A DNA stretch of 24,026 nucleotides from CAZWHE01 sp964633825 (GTDB lineage: Bacteria > Planctomycetota > B15-G4 > CAYZWU01), in assembly GCA_964633825.1 (NCBI GenBank), contig CAZWHE010000049.1, positions 1 through 24,026 on the forward strand. Direction: 5' to 3'. Below are positions 1 through 7,520 of this stretch, in pieces. The stretch's first letter is position 1; each line of letters begins with the position of its first letter. The notes below the pieces were generated by a model. The model did not search any database, had not been told where the DNA came from, and was given only the letters and a program-made list of their open reading frames with translations. The position numbers and the translations under genes were made by a program.

Positions 1-24
1 TTCCACGTATTGCATCCCTCGATC

Positions 25-1095
25 TCAGGGCTTCTTCTGCAGCGCCAGATCCCCGAGGACATTGTCGAAAATGTATTCCGCCACCCACTGATGGCCGTTG
101 ACAGACCAGTGATCGTCGTCAGGAATGTAGGCGCCCATCTCTTGGTTCTCTTCCTTGGCGAGAAGGTATTTTTTCATGAAATGGGTCTCGACACCGGTGC
201 ATATCTCCCGCCACAGAGCCTGCTGCTCCGGATCGATCTCAAAATCAATCAACACGGCAAATCGTATGCCCCGTGTTTTGCACTCCCCGTCAATCTTGTG
301 AATAAGCGTACAAAAAAGACGGAATGGATAGTCCCCCTCGGAGGTGAAATAGGGCTCGCCCTGAGCCTCGTCCTGGGCCTTCTTCTTCCTCAGCAAGCTC
401 CTGCCCAGATAGAACAGGCGATGCTTCAGAAAATATGCGAAGCGGCTGACACGGGATATCCGGTAAGCCAAGCCCCCCATAAACGAAAAGGGGGGGACGG
501 GAAAATTGTTGAGCGTGAGCTCCCCCGCGTCATCGAGAACGAAGTAGGGTTTGTGGTAGCGCCCCTCGATTATGGACTCGATGTTTCCGCCAAGATCATT
601 TTCGGCCGCCTGGCAGATGACGATGTCGGGTGAGTAATCGAACCCCTCGAGCTGCAGATAGAGAAGGGCGTGGTCCGTGCTGTATCCACCCAGGCCGGCA
701 TTGATGATTTCCACGGAAGAATCGATGCGTGAGAACTTCTCCTCCAGAATAGAGGTGAATATCTTGTCCTGATCGATGCCGTATCCGCGGGTGAAGGAAT
801 CTCCGACGCACATGACGCGCGTCACACCCCGGCTCTTTTGCAGGCTGTGCTCCCTATCGCGAAAACCCCTGCTGTTCGTCGAGAGAGAGACGGAAAACGA
901 CCGGTCGGTGAACGTACATTCCAGGTTCGGTATGCCGCGCCATCCCAGCTGAGAATCGAATTCTCTTGTCGGGATATACATGGAGGGCGCGAAGATGCGA
1001 AAAAGAATCTCGATCAAACAGAGAACGAAAAGGGTGGAGGCGAGCAACAGCCCAAGCCGCTTGAACCATTTTTTAGCGGTCGCGAGAGCGGTCAT
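25..1095 (-). CDS. Membrane-anchored SGNH/GDSL-family hydrolase
   Basis: This 356-residue protein has a basic N-terminus followed by one hydrophobic segment (about residues 14-35) that looks like an uncleaved membrane anchor, so the hydrolase domain should face the periplasm. The four SGNH blocks are visible: GDSF with nucleophile Ser100, the glycine block GLGGYS around 134-139, END with Asn166, and DDDHWSVNGH with the catalytic His329 near the C-terminus. Families of this shape act as esterases or acyl/acetyl transferases on lipids or polysaccharides; the actual substrate cannot be read from the sequence. The ATG at 1095 is preceded by GAGG about nine bases upstream. It reads in the same direction as the diguanylate cyclase gene but is separated from it by over 300 bases and probably has its own promoter. 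The fold is confident, the substrate is unknown. Confidence 0.88.
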   Translation of the reverse strand: MTALATAKKWFKRLGLLLASTLFVLCLIEILFRIFAPSMYIPTREFDSQLGWRGIPNLECTFTDRSFSVSLSTNSRGFRDREHSLQKSRGVTRVMCVGDSFTRGYGIDQDKIFTSILEEKFSRIDSSVEIINAGLGGYSTDHALLYLQLEGFDYSPDIVICQAAENDLGGNIESIIEGRYHKPYFVLDDAGELTLNNFPVPPFSFMGGLAYRISRVSRFAYFLKHRLFYLGRSLLRKKKAQDEAQGEPYFTSEGDYPFRLFCTLIHKIDGECKTRGIRFAVLIDFEIDPEQQALWREICTGVETHFMKKYLLAKEENQEMGAYIPDDDHWSVNGHQWVAEYIFDNVLGDLALQKKP

Positions 1096-1414
1096 TTCCC
1101 ACCTCTTCCGCAGCTGGTGTACGTTTCAGCAGCGATTTCCGTTTCAATGGCGTGTTCCGTTCTAACGGCGATACCTCTGTCAATATATTACGACGCCCAT
1201 TATATCATCATTAATTTACGGCACCACACACAGCCCGGCTGTTTCATCGAATTCAGAGCGGAAAACCTTAAATCTTTGTGCAATAACGATAATGCCGATC
1301 TTTTTCACTCTGCAACAGCCCCCAGAAATGACAAGCATTCCTCTCAAATACAAGTCTAAAAAGGTTATTTGGCCGCGGCGATACAACGGCATGGCGACCG
1401 GTTCCCCGATCAGG
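1096..1414. other. Intergenic region between SGNH and GGDEF genes
   Basis: No convincing gene is seen in these 319 bases; the open frames here have no family resemblance and look like chance. The part around 1175-1225 is distinctly AT-rich compared with the flanks and holds the candidate promoter for the SGNH gene. I see no clear T-tailed terminator for the diguanylate cyclase gene, which ends at 1415. Confidence 0.6.
1199..1227 (-). promoter_or_regulatory. Candidate promoter of the SGNH gene
   Basis: Read on the minus strand, a perfect TATAAT hexamer lies at 1204-1199, about 100 bases upstream of the SGNH start codon, in an AT-rich stretch. A 17-base spacer would put the -35 element at 1227-1222 (GTGGTG), which is a poor match, so the call rests mainly on the -10 box. 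Confidence 0.3.
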
Positions 1415-2398
1415 TCACGGAGCGACCATTCTCCCGGGCCGCCCATTTTCAAACTTCAGGCAGAGCTTGGTCTCCCCTTTTCTGAGCTGCGGGTAAAGAA
1501 AGATGCGGTTCTTGCCTTCCGCCTTCGCCGCCAGGAGGGCCTTGTCCGCCCCGTTCAGGAACTCGTGGCTCGTGACAGAACCTTCTCCGTTGTAGACATT
1601 GATGCCGATGGAGACCGTCACTTCCGCCGAGGCGCCGTCCCGCTCGAAATTGTATCCTTTGACGATCGTCCGGATACGCTCGGCGATCGGAATGGCTTCG
1701 TCCAGATCGGTATTGGGCAGGAGGAGGAGAAATTCGTCCCCGCCGAGGCGGCCCGGAATATCGATCTTGCGGATCAATGATTTCAGTTTTTTCGAAAAAG
1801 CGAGAAGGACGAAATCACCGAAGGCGTGGCCGAGGGTGTCGTTGATCTCTTTGAATTCGTCGAAATCGAGCATGATGACCGACAGAACGAGCCCATGCCT
1901 TTTCGACCGGTCGAACTCTTCTTCGAGCCTTCTGAGAATGAATCGATCGTTGAAAAGCTCGGTCTTGTAATCCGTGATCGACTCCTCCCGCAGGCGTTTG
2001 AGCCGGTTCGAGATGTCGTGCATCCGCTTGACGCGGTGAGACATGATTCCCACACGGATGGCCAGCTCCTCCGCATCTCGCCCGACATAATAATCGTCGG
2101 CCCTCAGACAGGGGTCGCTTTCATTGCCCGGGTCCGGATTGGACTCGAGGACCAGCATGAGCGACTGGCGGAGGTTGAGCGATTTGAGAAGGGTGTCGAA
2201 TTCAAAAGCCGGGACCGGTTCCCGGGAAGGACAGAAAACAACGAGCTCCGGGTTTCTCTTCTTGATGGCCGTCACTGTTTCCACGATGGTATTCGTCTTG
2301 AATACCTCATAATTCCGCCTTTCGAGACTGGACTTCGCGTCAGGCAGGATCCCCCTGCCGTGATCGGCAAACAATACGATTCTCTGGCTGTCGGTCAT
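1415..2398 (-). CDS. Diguanylate cyclase with degenerate receiver domain
   Basis: This 327-residue cytoplasmic protein has an N-terminal receiver-like alpha/beta domain (about 5-120), a short helical linker (120-140) and a GGDEF domain (about 141-308). The signature GGDEF is intact at 219-223. A canonical RxxD product-inhibition site (Arg210 to Asp213) sits exactly five residues before it, so it is predicted to make cyclic di-GMP from two GTP and to be feedback inhibited. The metal-binding Asp lies in LDFDEFKEIND (178-188). In the receiver-like part, the strand that normally ends in the phosphorylated Asp reads ELVVFCPS (51-58), with Cys56 near that position, so ordinary phosphorelay activation is doubtful. 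The last 20 or so residues are a charged tail without a recognised domain. The ATG at 2398 has GAGG eight bases upstream. No phosphodiesterase or PilZ effector gene is nearby. Confidence 0.92.
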   Translation of the reverse strand: MTDSQRIVLFADHGRGILPDAKSSLERRNYEVFKTNTIVETVTAIKKRNPELVVFCPSREPVPAFEFDTLLKSLNLRQSLMLVLESNPDPGNESDPCLRADDYYVGRDAEELAIRVGIMSHRVKRMHDISNRLKRLREESITDYKTELFNDRFILRRLEEEFDRSKRHGLVLSVIMLDFDEFKEINDTLGHAFGDFVLLAFSKKLKSLIRKIDIPGRLGGDEFLLLLPNTDLDEAIPIAERIRTIVKGYNFERDGASAEVTVSIGINVYNGEGSVTSHEFLNGADKALLAAKAEGKNRIFLYPQLRKGETKLCLKFENGRPGRMVAP

Positions 2399-2508
2399 TG
2401 CCGCCTCAACATCTTGAATCTGAATCGGGTTTTTATATTAGGCTCTGTGCTATTGTAACGGCTGCGGTCATCGGGAAACCGGAACCAAGAATATTTTTTT
2501 AATAAGAG

Positions 2509-2575
2509 ATTATACCTAGATAGATATTGTCGTTTTTTTATCAACCTTTTTTTAAAAAAAACAATTCCATGAACA
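2509..2575 (-). promoter_or_regulatory. Candidate promoter with AT-rich upstream element for the GGDEF gene
   Basis: On the minus strand a perfect TATAAT lies at 2514-2509, about 110 bases before the diguanylate cyclase ATG. Upstream of it (2530-2575) are several A and T tracts, including seven T next to eight A at 2547-2561, resembling an UP element. The -35 position (2537-2532) is AAAAAC and does not match the consensus. Confidence 0.4.
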
Positions 2576-2604
2576 AATTGCCTGTTGAATTCAGACTTAT
2601 TCAA

Positions 2605-2619
2605 TCCCGCAAACCGGGA
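2605..2619 (-). terminator. Small hairpin after the GH116 stop codon
   Basis: TCCCG and CGGGA form a perfect five-base stem with a five-base loop, starting eight bases after the TAA of the GH116 gene. There is no T tract directly behind it, so intrinsic termination is uncertain. Confidence 0.25.
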
Positions 2620-2626
2620 GGGGCCA

Positions 2627-3811
2627 TTACCAGGAGAGTTTCAGTTCGAGAGCCTCGCCCGCCGAGATCGCGGCTTCCCTGACGAGCTCAATCGTCACGC
2701 GCTCGCCCGACCGTGTCGTTGTCGCGGCAACCTCCCGGCCGGCGACTTCGGCCTCCCGGCCGGCGACTTCGGCCTCCCGGCCGGCGACATCGGCCTCCCG
2801 GCCGGCGATCAGAACGGAGGCTTTTCGAAGCTCCACACCTTCCGGCAGCTCGAAGACGATCGTCCGGACCCGCAAACGCCCCCATTTGAGAGCGATCCTG
2901 TTCGTCTGCGTTTTGTCTCCGCGCAGCTGCTCGATGCCGCCCCATCCTTCGGCGGATGTGAAAGCCGACCGGAAGCGGCCCGGCGTGATGCGCGGCGCAA
3001 AGCCGATGCGGCGGCTTGGCCCGTCATATTCGAATCCCGAAAGGCCGATGAGCACGCCCCAGCTCGCCAAAGCGCGGGCATAGTGGTCGCCGCACTCGAT
3101 CTCGTTCCAGGGATTGTGCTTCGAGGGGTGATAGCGATCGTGAACGCCCCGGCAGACGGCCAGGGATTCGAAAACCATCCCTTCCCAGGCCATGTGGCCG
3201 GCCACCTGGTATTCGATGCCGGTCCAGATCTCGTTTCTGTAGCGCGTCGATCTCGGACCGAGGTGCCTGCTTTTCGGCCAGGTGCATGTGAAGAGCCCGG
3301 CTTCGCTCGTGTGGGCGAAGAAGCGCTCCGGTTTGTGGGCTTCGTTCTGGGGACCCACGTCGGGCGCCCAGCAGTATTTCCAGATCGAGGCGAGCGCCGA
3401 GAGGACCCGGTCCCGCGGATAGATGTAGCCGAGCCCGACCTGGTGGGCCCACCCCTGTCCGAACAGCTGATCGGCCAGGCACCCGTCGCCGTACTGCCAG
3501 TCGGGATGCTTTTCGAGATCAACGTCTTGGATGAAGTACTCGCCGTTGAAGAGCCTCTCCACCGAGAGCCTCCGGCCCGATTCGAAGATCTCCCTGCACG
3601 ATCCGGCAAAGGCCGTGTCCCCCGTTTCGCGGGCCATCTCCTCGGCGGCGCGGAGCGCGCCGAGGTAGAGCGATCCCACCATCGTGTTGGGACCGTAATA
3701 GTTCTGGTCGTAAGTCTGGTGCTGCTTTCCTTCTATCAAGCCGTCGGCCTTACCGTCGGTGCCGTCGGCCTTACCGTCGGTGCCGTCGGCCTTACCGTCG
3801 GTGCCGTCGGC
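2627..3811 (-). CDS. GH116 glycosidase, C-terminal part (after the assembly gap)
   Basis: This is the second half of the gene that begins at 6081; the frame is open from the gap edge at 3811 to the TAA at 2627, and the TTG at 3739 is an internal codon, not a start. It completes the (alpha/alpha)6 barrel. Right after the KADGTDG repeats comes LIEGKQHQTYD, whose final Asp matches the acid/base of the family (D677 of human GBA2, in DQTYDGW). Further family landmarks are ADQLFGQGWA and NEIWTGIEYQVAGHMAWEG, near the aglycone side in GBA2 relatives. The last 60 or so residues carry a second heptapeptide repeat (VAGREAE). The product is expected to hydrolyse beta-glycosides; members act on beta-glucosides, xylosides or GlcNAc, so the exact sugar is open. 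The neighbours suggest a glucuronate-containing glycan, which is inference. Confidence 0.88.
   Translation of the reverse strand, partial: ADGTDGKADGTDGKADGTDGKADGLIEGKQHQTYDQNYYGPNTMVGSLYLGALRAAEEMARETGDTAFAGSCREIFESGRRLSVERLFNGEYFIQDVDLEKHPDWQYGDGCLADQLFGQGWAHQVGLGYIYPRDRVLSALASIWKYCWAPDVGPQNEAHKPERFFAHTSEAGLFTCTWPKSRHLGPRSTRYRNEIWTGIEYQVAGHMAWEGMVFESLAVCRGVHDRYHPSKHNPWNEIECGDHYARALASWGVLIGLSGFEYDGPSRRIGFAPRITPGRFRSAFTSAEGWGGIEQLRGDKTQTNRIALKWGRLRVRTIVFELPEGVELRKASVLIAGREADVAGREAEVAGREAEVAGREVAATTTRSGERVTIELVREAAISAGEALELKLSW
2731..2808 (-). repeat. 21-bp tandem repeat coding VAGREAE heptapeptides
   Basis: About 3.7 copies of a 21-base unit (units start at 2731, 2752, 2773 and 2794) differ by only a few bases. 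They code for IAGREAD-VAGREAE-VAGREAE-VAGREV near the C-terminus of the GH116 protein. The unit keeps the frame, so copy-number change alters only the length of one surface segment. Confidence 0.93.
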
Positions 3812-4011
3812 NNNNNNNNNNNNNNNNNNNNNNNNNNNNNNNNNNNNNNNNNNNNNNNNNNNNNNNNNNNNNNNNNNNNNNNNNNNNNNNNNNNNNNNNN
3901 NNNNNNNNNNNCGGTGCCGTCGGCCTTACCGTCGGTGCCGTCGGCCTTACCGTCGGTGCCGTCGGCCTTACCGTCGGCGCCGTCGGCCTTACCGTCGGCG
4001 CCGTCGGCCTT
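3741..4011 (-). repeat. 21-bp tandem repeat coding KADGTDG, split by the gap
   Basis: Near-identical 21-base units lie on both sides of the run of N: about 3.4 copies at 3741-3811 and about 4.8 at 3912-4011. Translated on the minus strand they read GKADGTD, with ADGADGK variants on the N-terminal side. The array interrupts the GH116 loop that in relatives reads like DKDHDGLIE, roughly 15 residues before the catalytic acid. The basic motif DKADGLIEG is still visible if the repeats are removed, so it looks like an in-frame slippage expansion of that loop. Confidence 0.95.
3812..3911. other. Assembly gap of exactly 100 N
   Basis: The run is exactly 100 N, a conventional placeholder rather than a measured length. 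It lies within the 21-bp repeat, which is where short reads fail to assemble. Because 100 leaves the wrong remainder, the reading frame appears shifted downstream, creating a false carboxy end that reads PTAPTVR. Repeat phase and codon phase both require a true length of 8 + 21k bases. Confidence 0.97.
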
Positions 4012-6081
4012 GTCCCGGTCGATCAGGAATTGCATCGCTTTACGGATCCACGTCCAGTTGCGTTCGAGAAAATCGTCGTCAACCGACATCAGGTGTTCGC
4101 GGTACGCCTTGAGAATGTAGCCGCCCTGGGCATCGCCGGCCCAGTGGTTGTAATTCTCACCGCGAAAAGCGATGGCGCCCGTATCGGCGTCGAGGCCCAC
4201 GCCGGGCGCAAAGTCCTGCATCTCGCGGACCGATCGTTCCAGCTCGGGGAAGAGGCGCGCCAGGGCGTGCTCGTAGTTCCAGACGTGGCCGCACGTCCCG
4301 TGGCAGCAGCCCGTGCCTTCCCAGGCCCAGAAGCGCCCGTTTCTCCACCACTGGCACGTCGCGCTCGCCATGATCGACAGGGTCGAGCCGATCCTGTCGA
4401 GAAACCAGCGGGGCAGCGTGGAATCGTAAAAAGTGTCGTGCCAGAGGCGGGTCTCTCTGAAAAGACGGTCCTTGTTGGCGGCCGTGTAGCGGGCCGCGTC
4501 CGCTGCATCACAAAAAAGCTTCGCATAATGGTTGCCCACGACCCGGTCCCCCAGCCGGAGGTTGGGCATGTGCCATGAAACGATGAAAGTGATCGTCATC
4601 GACTCGCCCGGGTCGAGGACAATCCCGCGCCCAATCGCGCCGCATGGCCTGTCGGGAAAGGGAACCCCGCCCGCATCGCCCGGCGAAAGGGGACCGCTCT
4701 GAAAAATCGCCTCCAATTCCGGCCCGGACGGGAGCACGGCCGCGCCGAAGAAACCCTCCCCTCCTCCGAGAAGGGAGAGGGCCATGGTTCCATAATCCAT
4801 CTGTTCCTCGAAGCTTCCTGTAATGGTCCGCCTCGGCCGGTCGCGAAACTCGATCTGGTCCACGTTGATGTGGCCCCATCCACCCGAAGCGCTGTCCCTG
4901 ATCTCGATCCGGGCCTTCATGCCCAGATATTTTTCCACATCCCAGTTGTGAGACCGCAGCCTCTCGCTGTTCCGGCCCGTGGTCGAGAAGACATTTTCGC
5001 CTCCCACAACGAGATCGATGCACGTCCTCTCCTTGTGGGCGCCCCCGCCCACGAGGAAGCTGATATAGGGACGCTCTATCTCGAAAGAGGGCGAGATCAG
5101 CCTCCCCTCCATCCGGTCGCTGCCGCCGAGATAGGTGTTGACCAAGCCCCGGCCCTCAAAACCGGAGACAGCGTTCTGGTTTTCCAGCGTTCCCCCGGCC
5201 GGCCCCCTGCCGAAAGCCTCGCCCTCGATCCTCCAGTCTCCATAGCTCTCGCCCTCGAAATCGGCAAAAACAAGGGGAGGGCGCTCAGGCTTCTCGGACT
5301 CGATCTCTTCGGCCCGGCAGACGAGTGAAGTGATGCCGTCGCTCCGGACGAACCCGTTGACCCTCCTGCCGGACAGCTCGGCGCCGCTCTCGAAGGAGAC
5401 GGCGTTCTCCAGCCACCCGGCGAGGGCGGCCCGGACCCCGGCGGATGACCGGTTCGCCACGCTAAAGCGCATGACAACGGCCGGTATGGCCGAATCCGCC
5501 GCGTTGAGGGGAATGAAGGGCGAAAAGGCTTCCAGACTCACTTCGACGGGCAGGGCGTCATCCCTGTACTCCACCATGCCGATCGGATACTCGCCGCAGA
5601 ACCGGACGCCTGGAAATCCCTGAGCATCGAGTCTCCGCACAATGGTCCTGCCATTGCCCTCCAGGCGGATCGCAAAGCCCTGTTCAACGAAGGGGAAGGG
5701 GACGAGATTCCTCACCTTTTCCACACCCGTACAGGCATCGCGGCCCTTTTCGTAATTGACCTGGCCGTAGCCCGAGTTGGTGTTCCGGTTGAAGATCTCC
5801 CAGCAGGCGAGGCCGCCGTCGCCCGTCAGGTAGATCTGTCCCGCACAGATGCCGCCCACGGGCATGCCGATCGTTTTCAGGTCGCCGCCGCCGTACCAGG
5901 CCGGCCCGCCGCGCTCGAAGAGGGCTTCGATCCAACCGGGGTCGAGGTTCTTCTCAGCCGGTACAAAGTGATCGCTTTCGGTCTCGGAACCGCATGTCCC
6001 GGCGGTGCAGGCGCAGAGCGCGAAAAGCCCGGCCAGAGCGGCACGGACGAGACCATTCACCTTGCATCCCTGTCTGTTCAT
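3912..6081 (-). CDS. GH116 (GBA2-like) glycosidase, N-terminal part with inserted module
   Basis: This is the first 723 codons of a gene that continues beyond the gap at 2627-3811. It begins with a signal sequence (about 1-30), possibly a lipoprotein type because LCAC lies near residue 24, so it is exported. Residues 45-265 and 415-520 form the beta-sandwich N-terminal domain of GH116 (IGMPVGGICAGQIYL at 71-85). Residues 271-415 are an inserted module listed separately. The catalytic barrel starts near 545; AWEG with Glu588 aligns with the nucleophile of the family (LEG, E527 of human GBA2), followed by HVWNYEHA and then the KADG repeat at about 691 onward. The ATG at 6081 has GGAGG six bases upstream and lies 12 bases after the uxaC stop, so it is the last gene of the uronate operon. 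Beta-glycosidase activity is likely, the substrate uncertain. Confidence 0.9.
4837..5271 (-). other. Inserted GH32-associated beta-sandwich module in GH116
   Basis: Residues 271-415 read DFEGESYGDWRIEGEAFGRG, then LVNTYLGG, then YISFLVGGG and end in GGWGHINVDQI. I recognise this from memory as the module found beside GH32 fructan hydrolases and in planctomycete surface proteins, thought to bind carbohydrate. It splits the N-terminal domain of GH116: family sequence resumes at about residue 421 (TGSFEEQMDYGTMAL). Confidence 0.72.
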
Positions 6082-6093
6082 TCAAGCCTCCGC

Positions 6094-7509
6094 TTAGAGA
6101 CGGTACGTTTCCCGGGCCAGATCGCAGGCCATGGCGCGCCCCATGGCAAGCGCATCATCCATGGTGACTGCGTGCCGGACCGCGAGCCCGGCGAGGTAAT
6201 TCGAATCGACACGCCGCGCGAGATCGTGGCGCGCCGGAATCGAGGGGAAAGAGCGCGCGTCATCGTTGAACCCCGCCGTGTTCCAAAGACCGGCCGTTTC
6301 CGTCACGGCGCGGCGAAAACGGACCATGCCCTCCATGCTGTCGTGAAACCACCAGGGCGGCCCGAGCTTCATGGCCGGATAGTGCCCGGCGAGAGGCGCC
6401 AGCTCGCGCGAGTAGGCGGCCTCGTCGAGGGTGAAGACGACGAGCGTCAGGCGCGGATCGTTCCCGTAGCTGTTGAGCAGCGCGTGGAGATTGCGCGTGT
6501 ATTCGGTCATGACCGGAATGTCGCCCCCCATGTCGGGACCGAACCTCTCGAAGACGGTCCTGTTGTGGTTCCGGTAAGAGCCGGGATGGATCTGCATGAC
6601 GAGCCCGTCGTCGATGCTCATGCGCGCCATCTCCATCAGCATGTGGGCGGTGAAGAGGGCCGCGTCGTTGGGCGTCGTCTTTCTCTTCAGGGCCTTGCCG
6701 AAGAGGTCTTCCACAGCCGAAGGCGAGAGCTCGGCCGTGTAGGGGAACAGAACGGCCTGGTCGGTCGACAGGGCCCCCATCGACCTGAAAAACTTCCGCC
6801 GGTCCTCGAGGGCGCCGATGAATTTCCTGTACGACGTAATCTCCATTCCAACGGCTTTCCCCAGGGCTTCGATCTCGCTCTTCCAACCGGGATGGGAGAT
6901 GTCGATGACGGCGTCGGGCCGGAAGCAGGGGACGACCCTTCCTGGCCAGCCCGACCGGCGGATCTTCTCGTGAAGGTCGAGCGGATCGGCCGCGCCGTCC
7001 GTCGTTGTGAGGACCTCGATTCGGAAACGCTCGAAAAGGGCCCGGGGAAGGAACGCGGGCTCTTTCAGTTTGTTGTCGATCGCGTCGTAGACAGCGAGCG
7101 CGTTTTCGCCGTTCATCCTCTCGTCGATGCCGAACACCTCGGAGAAGACATGGGCGAGCCAGGCGGCCGTCGGCGTTCCGGCAAAGAGATAATAGTTGTC
7201 GCCGAAGACCTGCCACGCCTTCCGCGGGTCCTTTTCAACCGGGGCGCCGTCCCGGGCCGGGACGCCGAGCGACTCCGGCTCGACCCCGCGCGAGTAGAGC
7301 ATGCGCAGGATGTAGTGATCGGGCGTCAGAATGAGGGCGGACGGGTTTTCGAATGGTTCGTTCCGGGCAAAGACCGCGGGATCGACGTGGCCGTGGGGGC
7401 AAACGAGGGGCAGATCTCTGACCGCGCCGTAGAGCTCTCGTGCGATCCCGCGCGTCGTCGGATCGGGGTCGAAAAAACGGTTATCGTCGAGTTGCTTGTT
7501 GCTTGTCAT
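6094..7509 (-). CDS. uxaC: Uronate (glucuronate) isomerase
   Basis: The 471-residue product is a full-length member of the UxaC family (the E. coli protein is about 470 residues), an amidohydrolase-superfamily enzyme in the cytoplasm. It converts D-glucuronate to D-fructuronate, and galacturonate to tagaturonate, the first step of uronate catabolism. Near the N-terminus CPHGHVDP carries the metal-binding His-x-His pair, and TPDHYILRMLYSRGV is the typical segment that follows. I chose the ATG at 7509 because GAGG sits nine bases before it; an ATG at 7524 overlaps the kinase stop codon (ATGA) and would add only five residues with a weaker ribosome site. It is translationally coupled or nearly so to the kinase upstream and is followed after 12 bases by GH116. 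No uxuA/uxuB dehydratase or reductase genes are in view. Confidence 0.93.
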   Translation of the reverse strand: MTSNKQLDDNRFFDPDPTTRGIARELYGAVRDLPLVCPHGHVDPAVFARNEPFENPSALILTPDHYILRMLYSRGVEPESLGVPARDGAPVEKDPRKAWQVFGDNYYLFAGTPTAAWLAHVFSEVFGIDERMNGENALAVYDAIDNKLKEPAFLPRALFERFRIEVLTTTDGAADPLDLHEKIRRSGWPGRVVPCFRPDAVIDISHPGWKSEIEALGKAVGMEITSYRKFIGALEDRRKFFRSMGALSTDQAVLFPYTAELSPSAVEDLFGKALKRKTTPNDAALFTAHMLMEMARMSIDDGLVMQIHPGSYRNHNRTVFERFGPDMGGDIPVMTEYTRNLHALLNSYGNDPRLTLVVFTLDEAAYSRELAPLAGHYPAMKLGPPWWFHDSMEGMVRFRRAVTETAGLWNTAGFNDDARSFPSIPARHDLARRVDSNYLAGLAVRHAVTMDDALAMGRAMACDLARETYRL

Positions 7510-7520
7510 CTCACCAGACC

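Noticed and set aside
3736..3739. Apparent frameshift and new start in GH116
   Set aside because: It is produced by the 100-N placeholder; the codon phase of the repeats is consistent on both sides once the gap is set to 8 + 21k.
3741..4011. Regular repeat array that could be taken for a CRISPR
   Set aside because: The units are directly adjacent with no unique spacers, have a 21-base period and read as an open coding frame.
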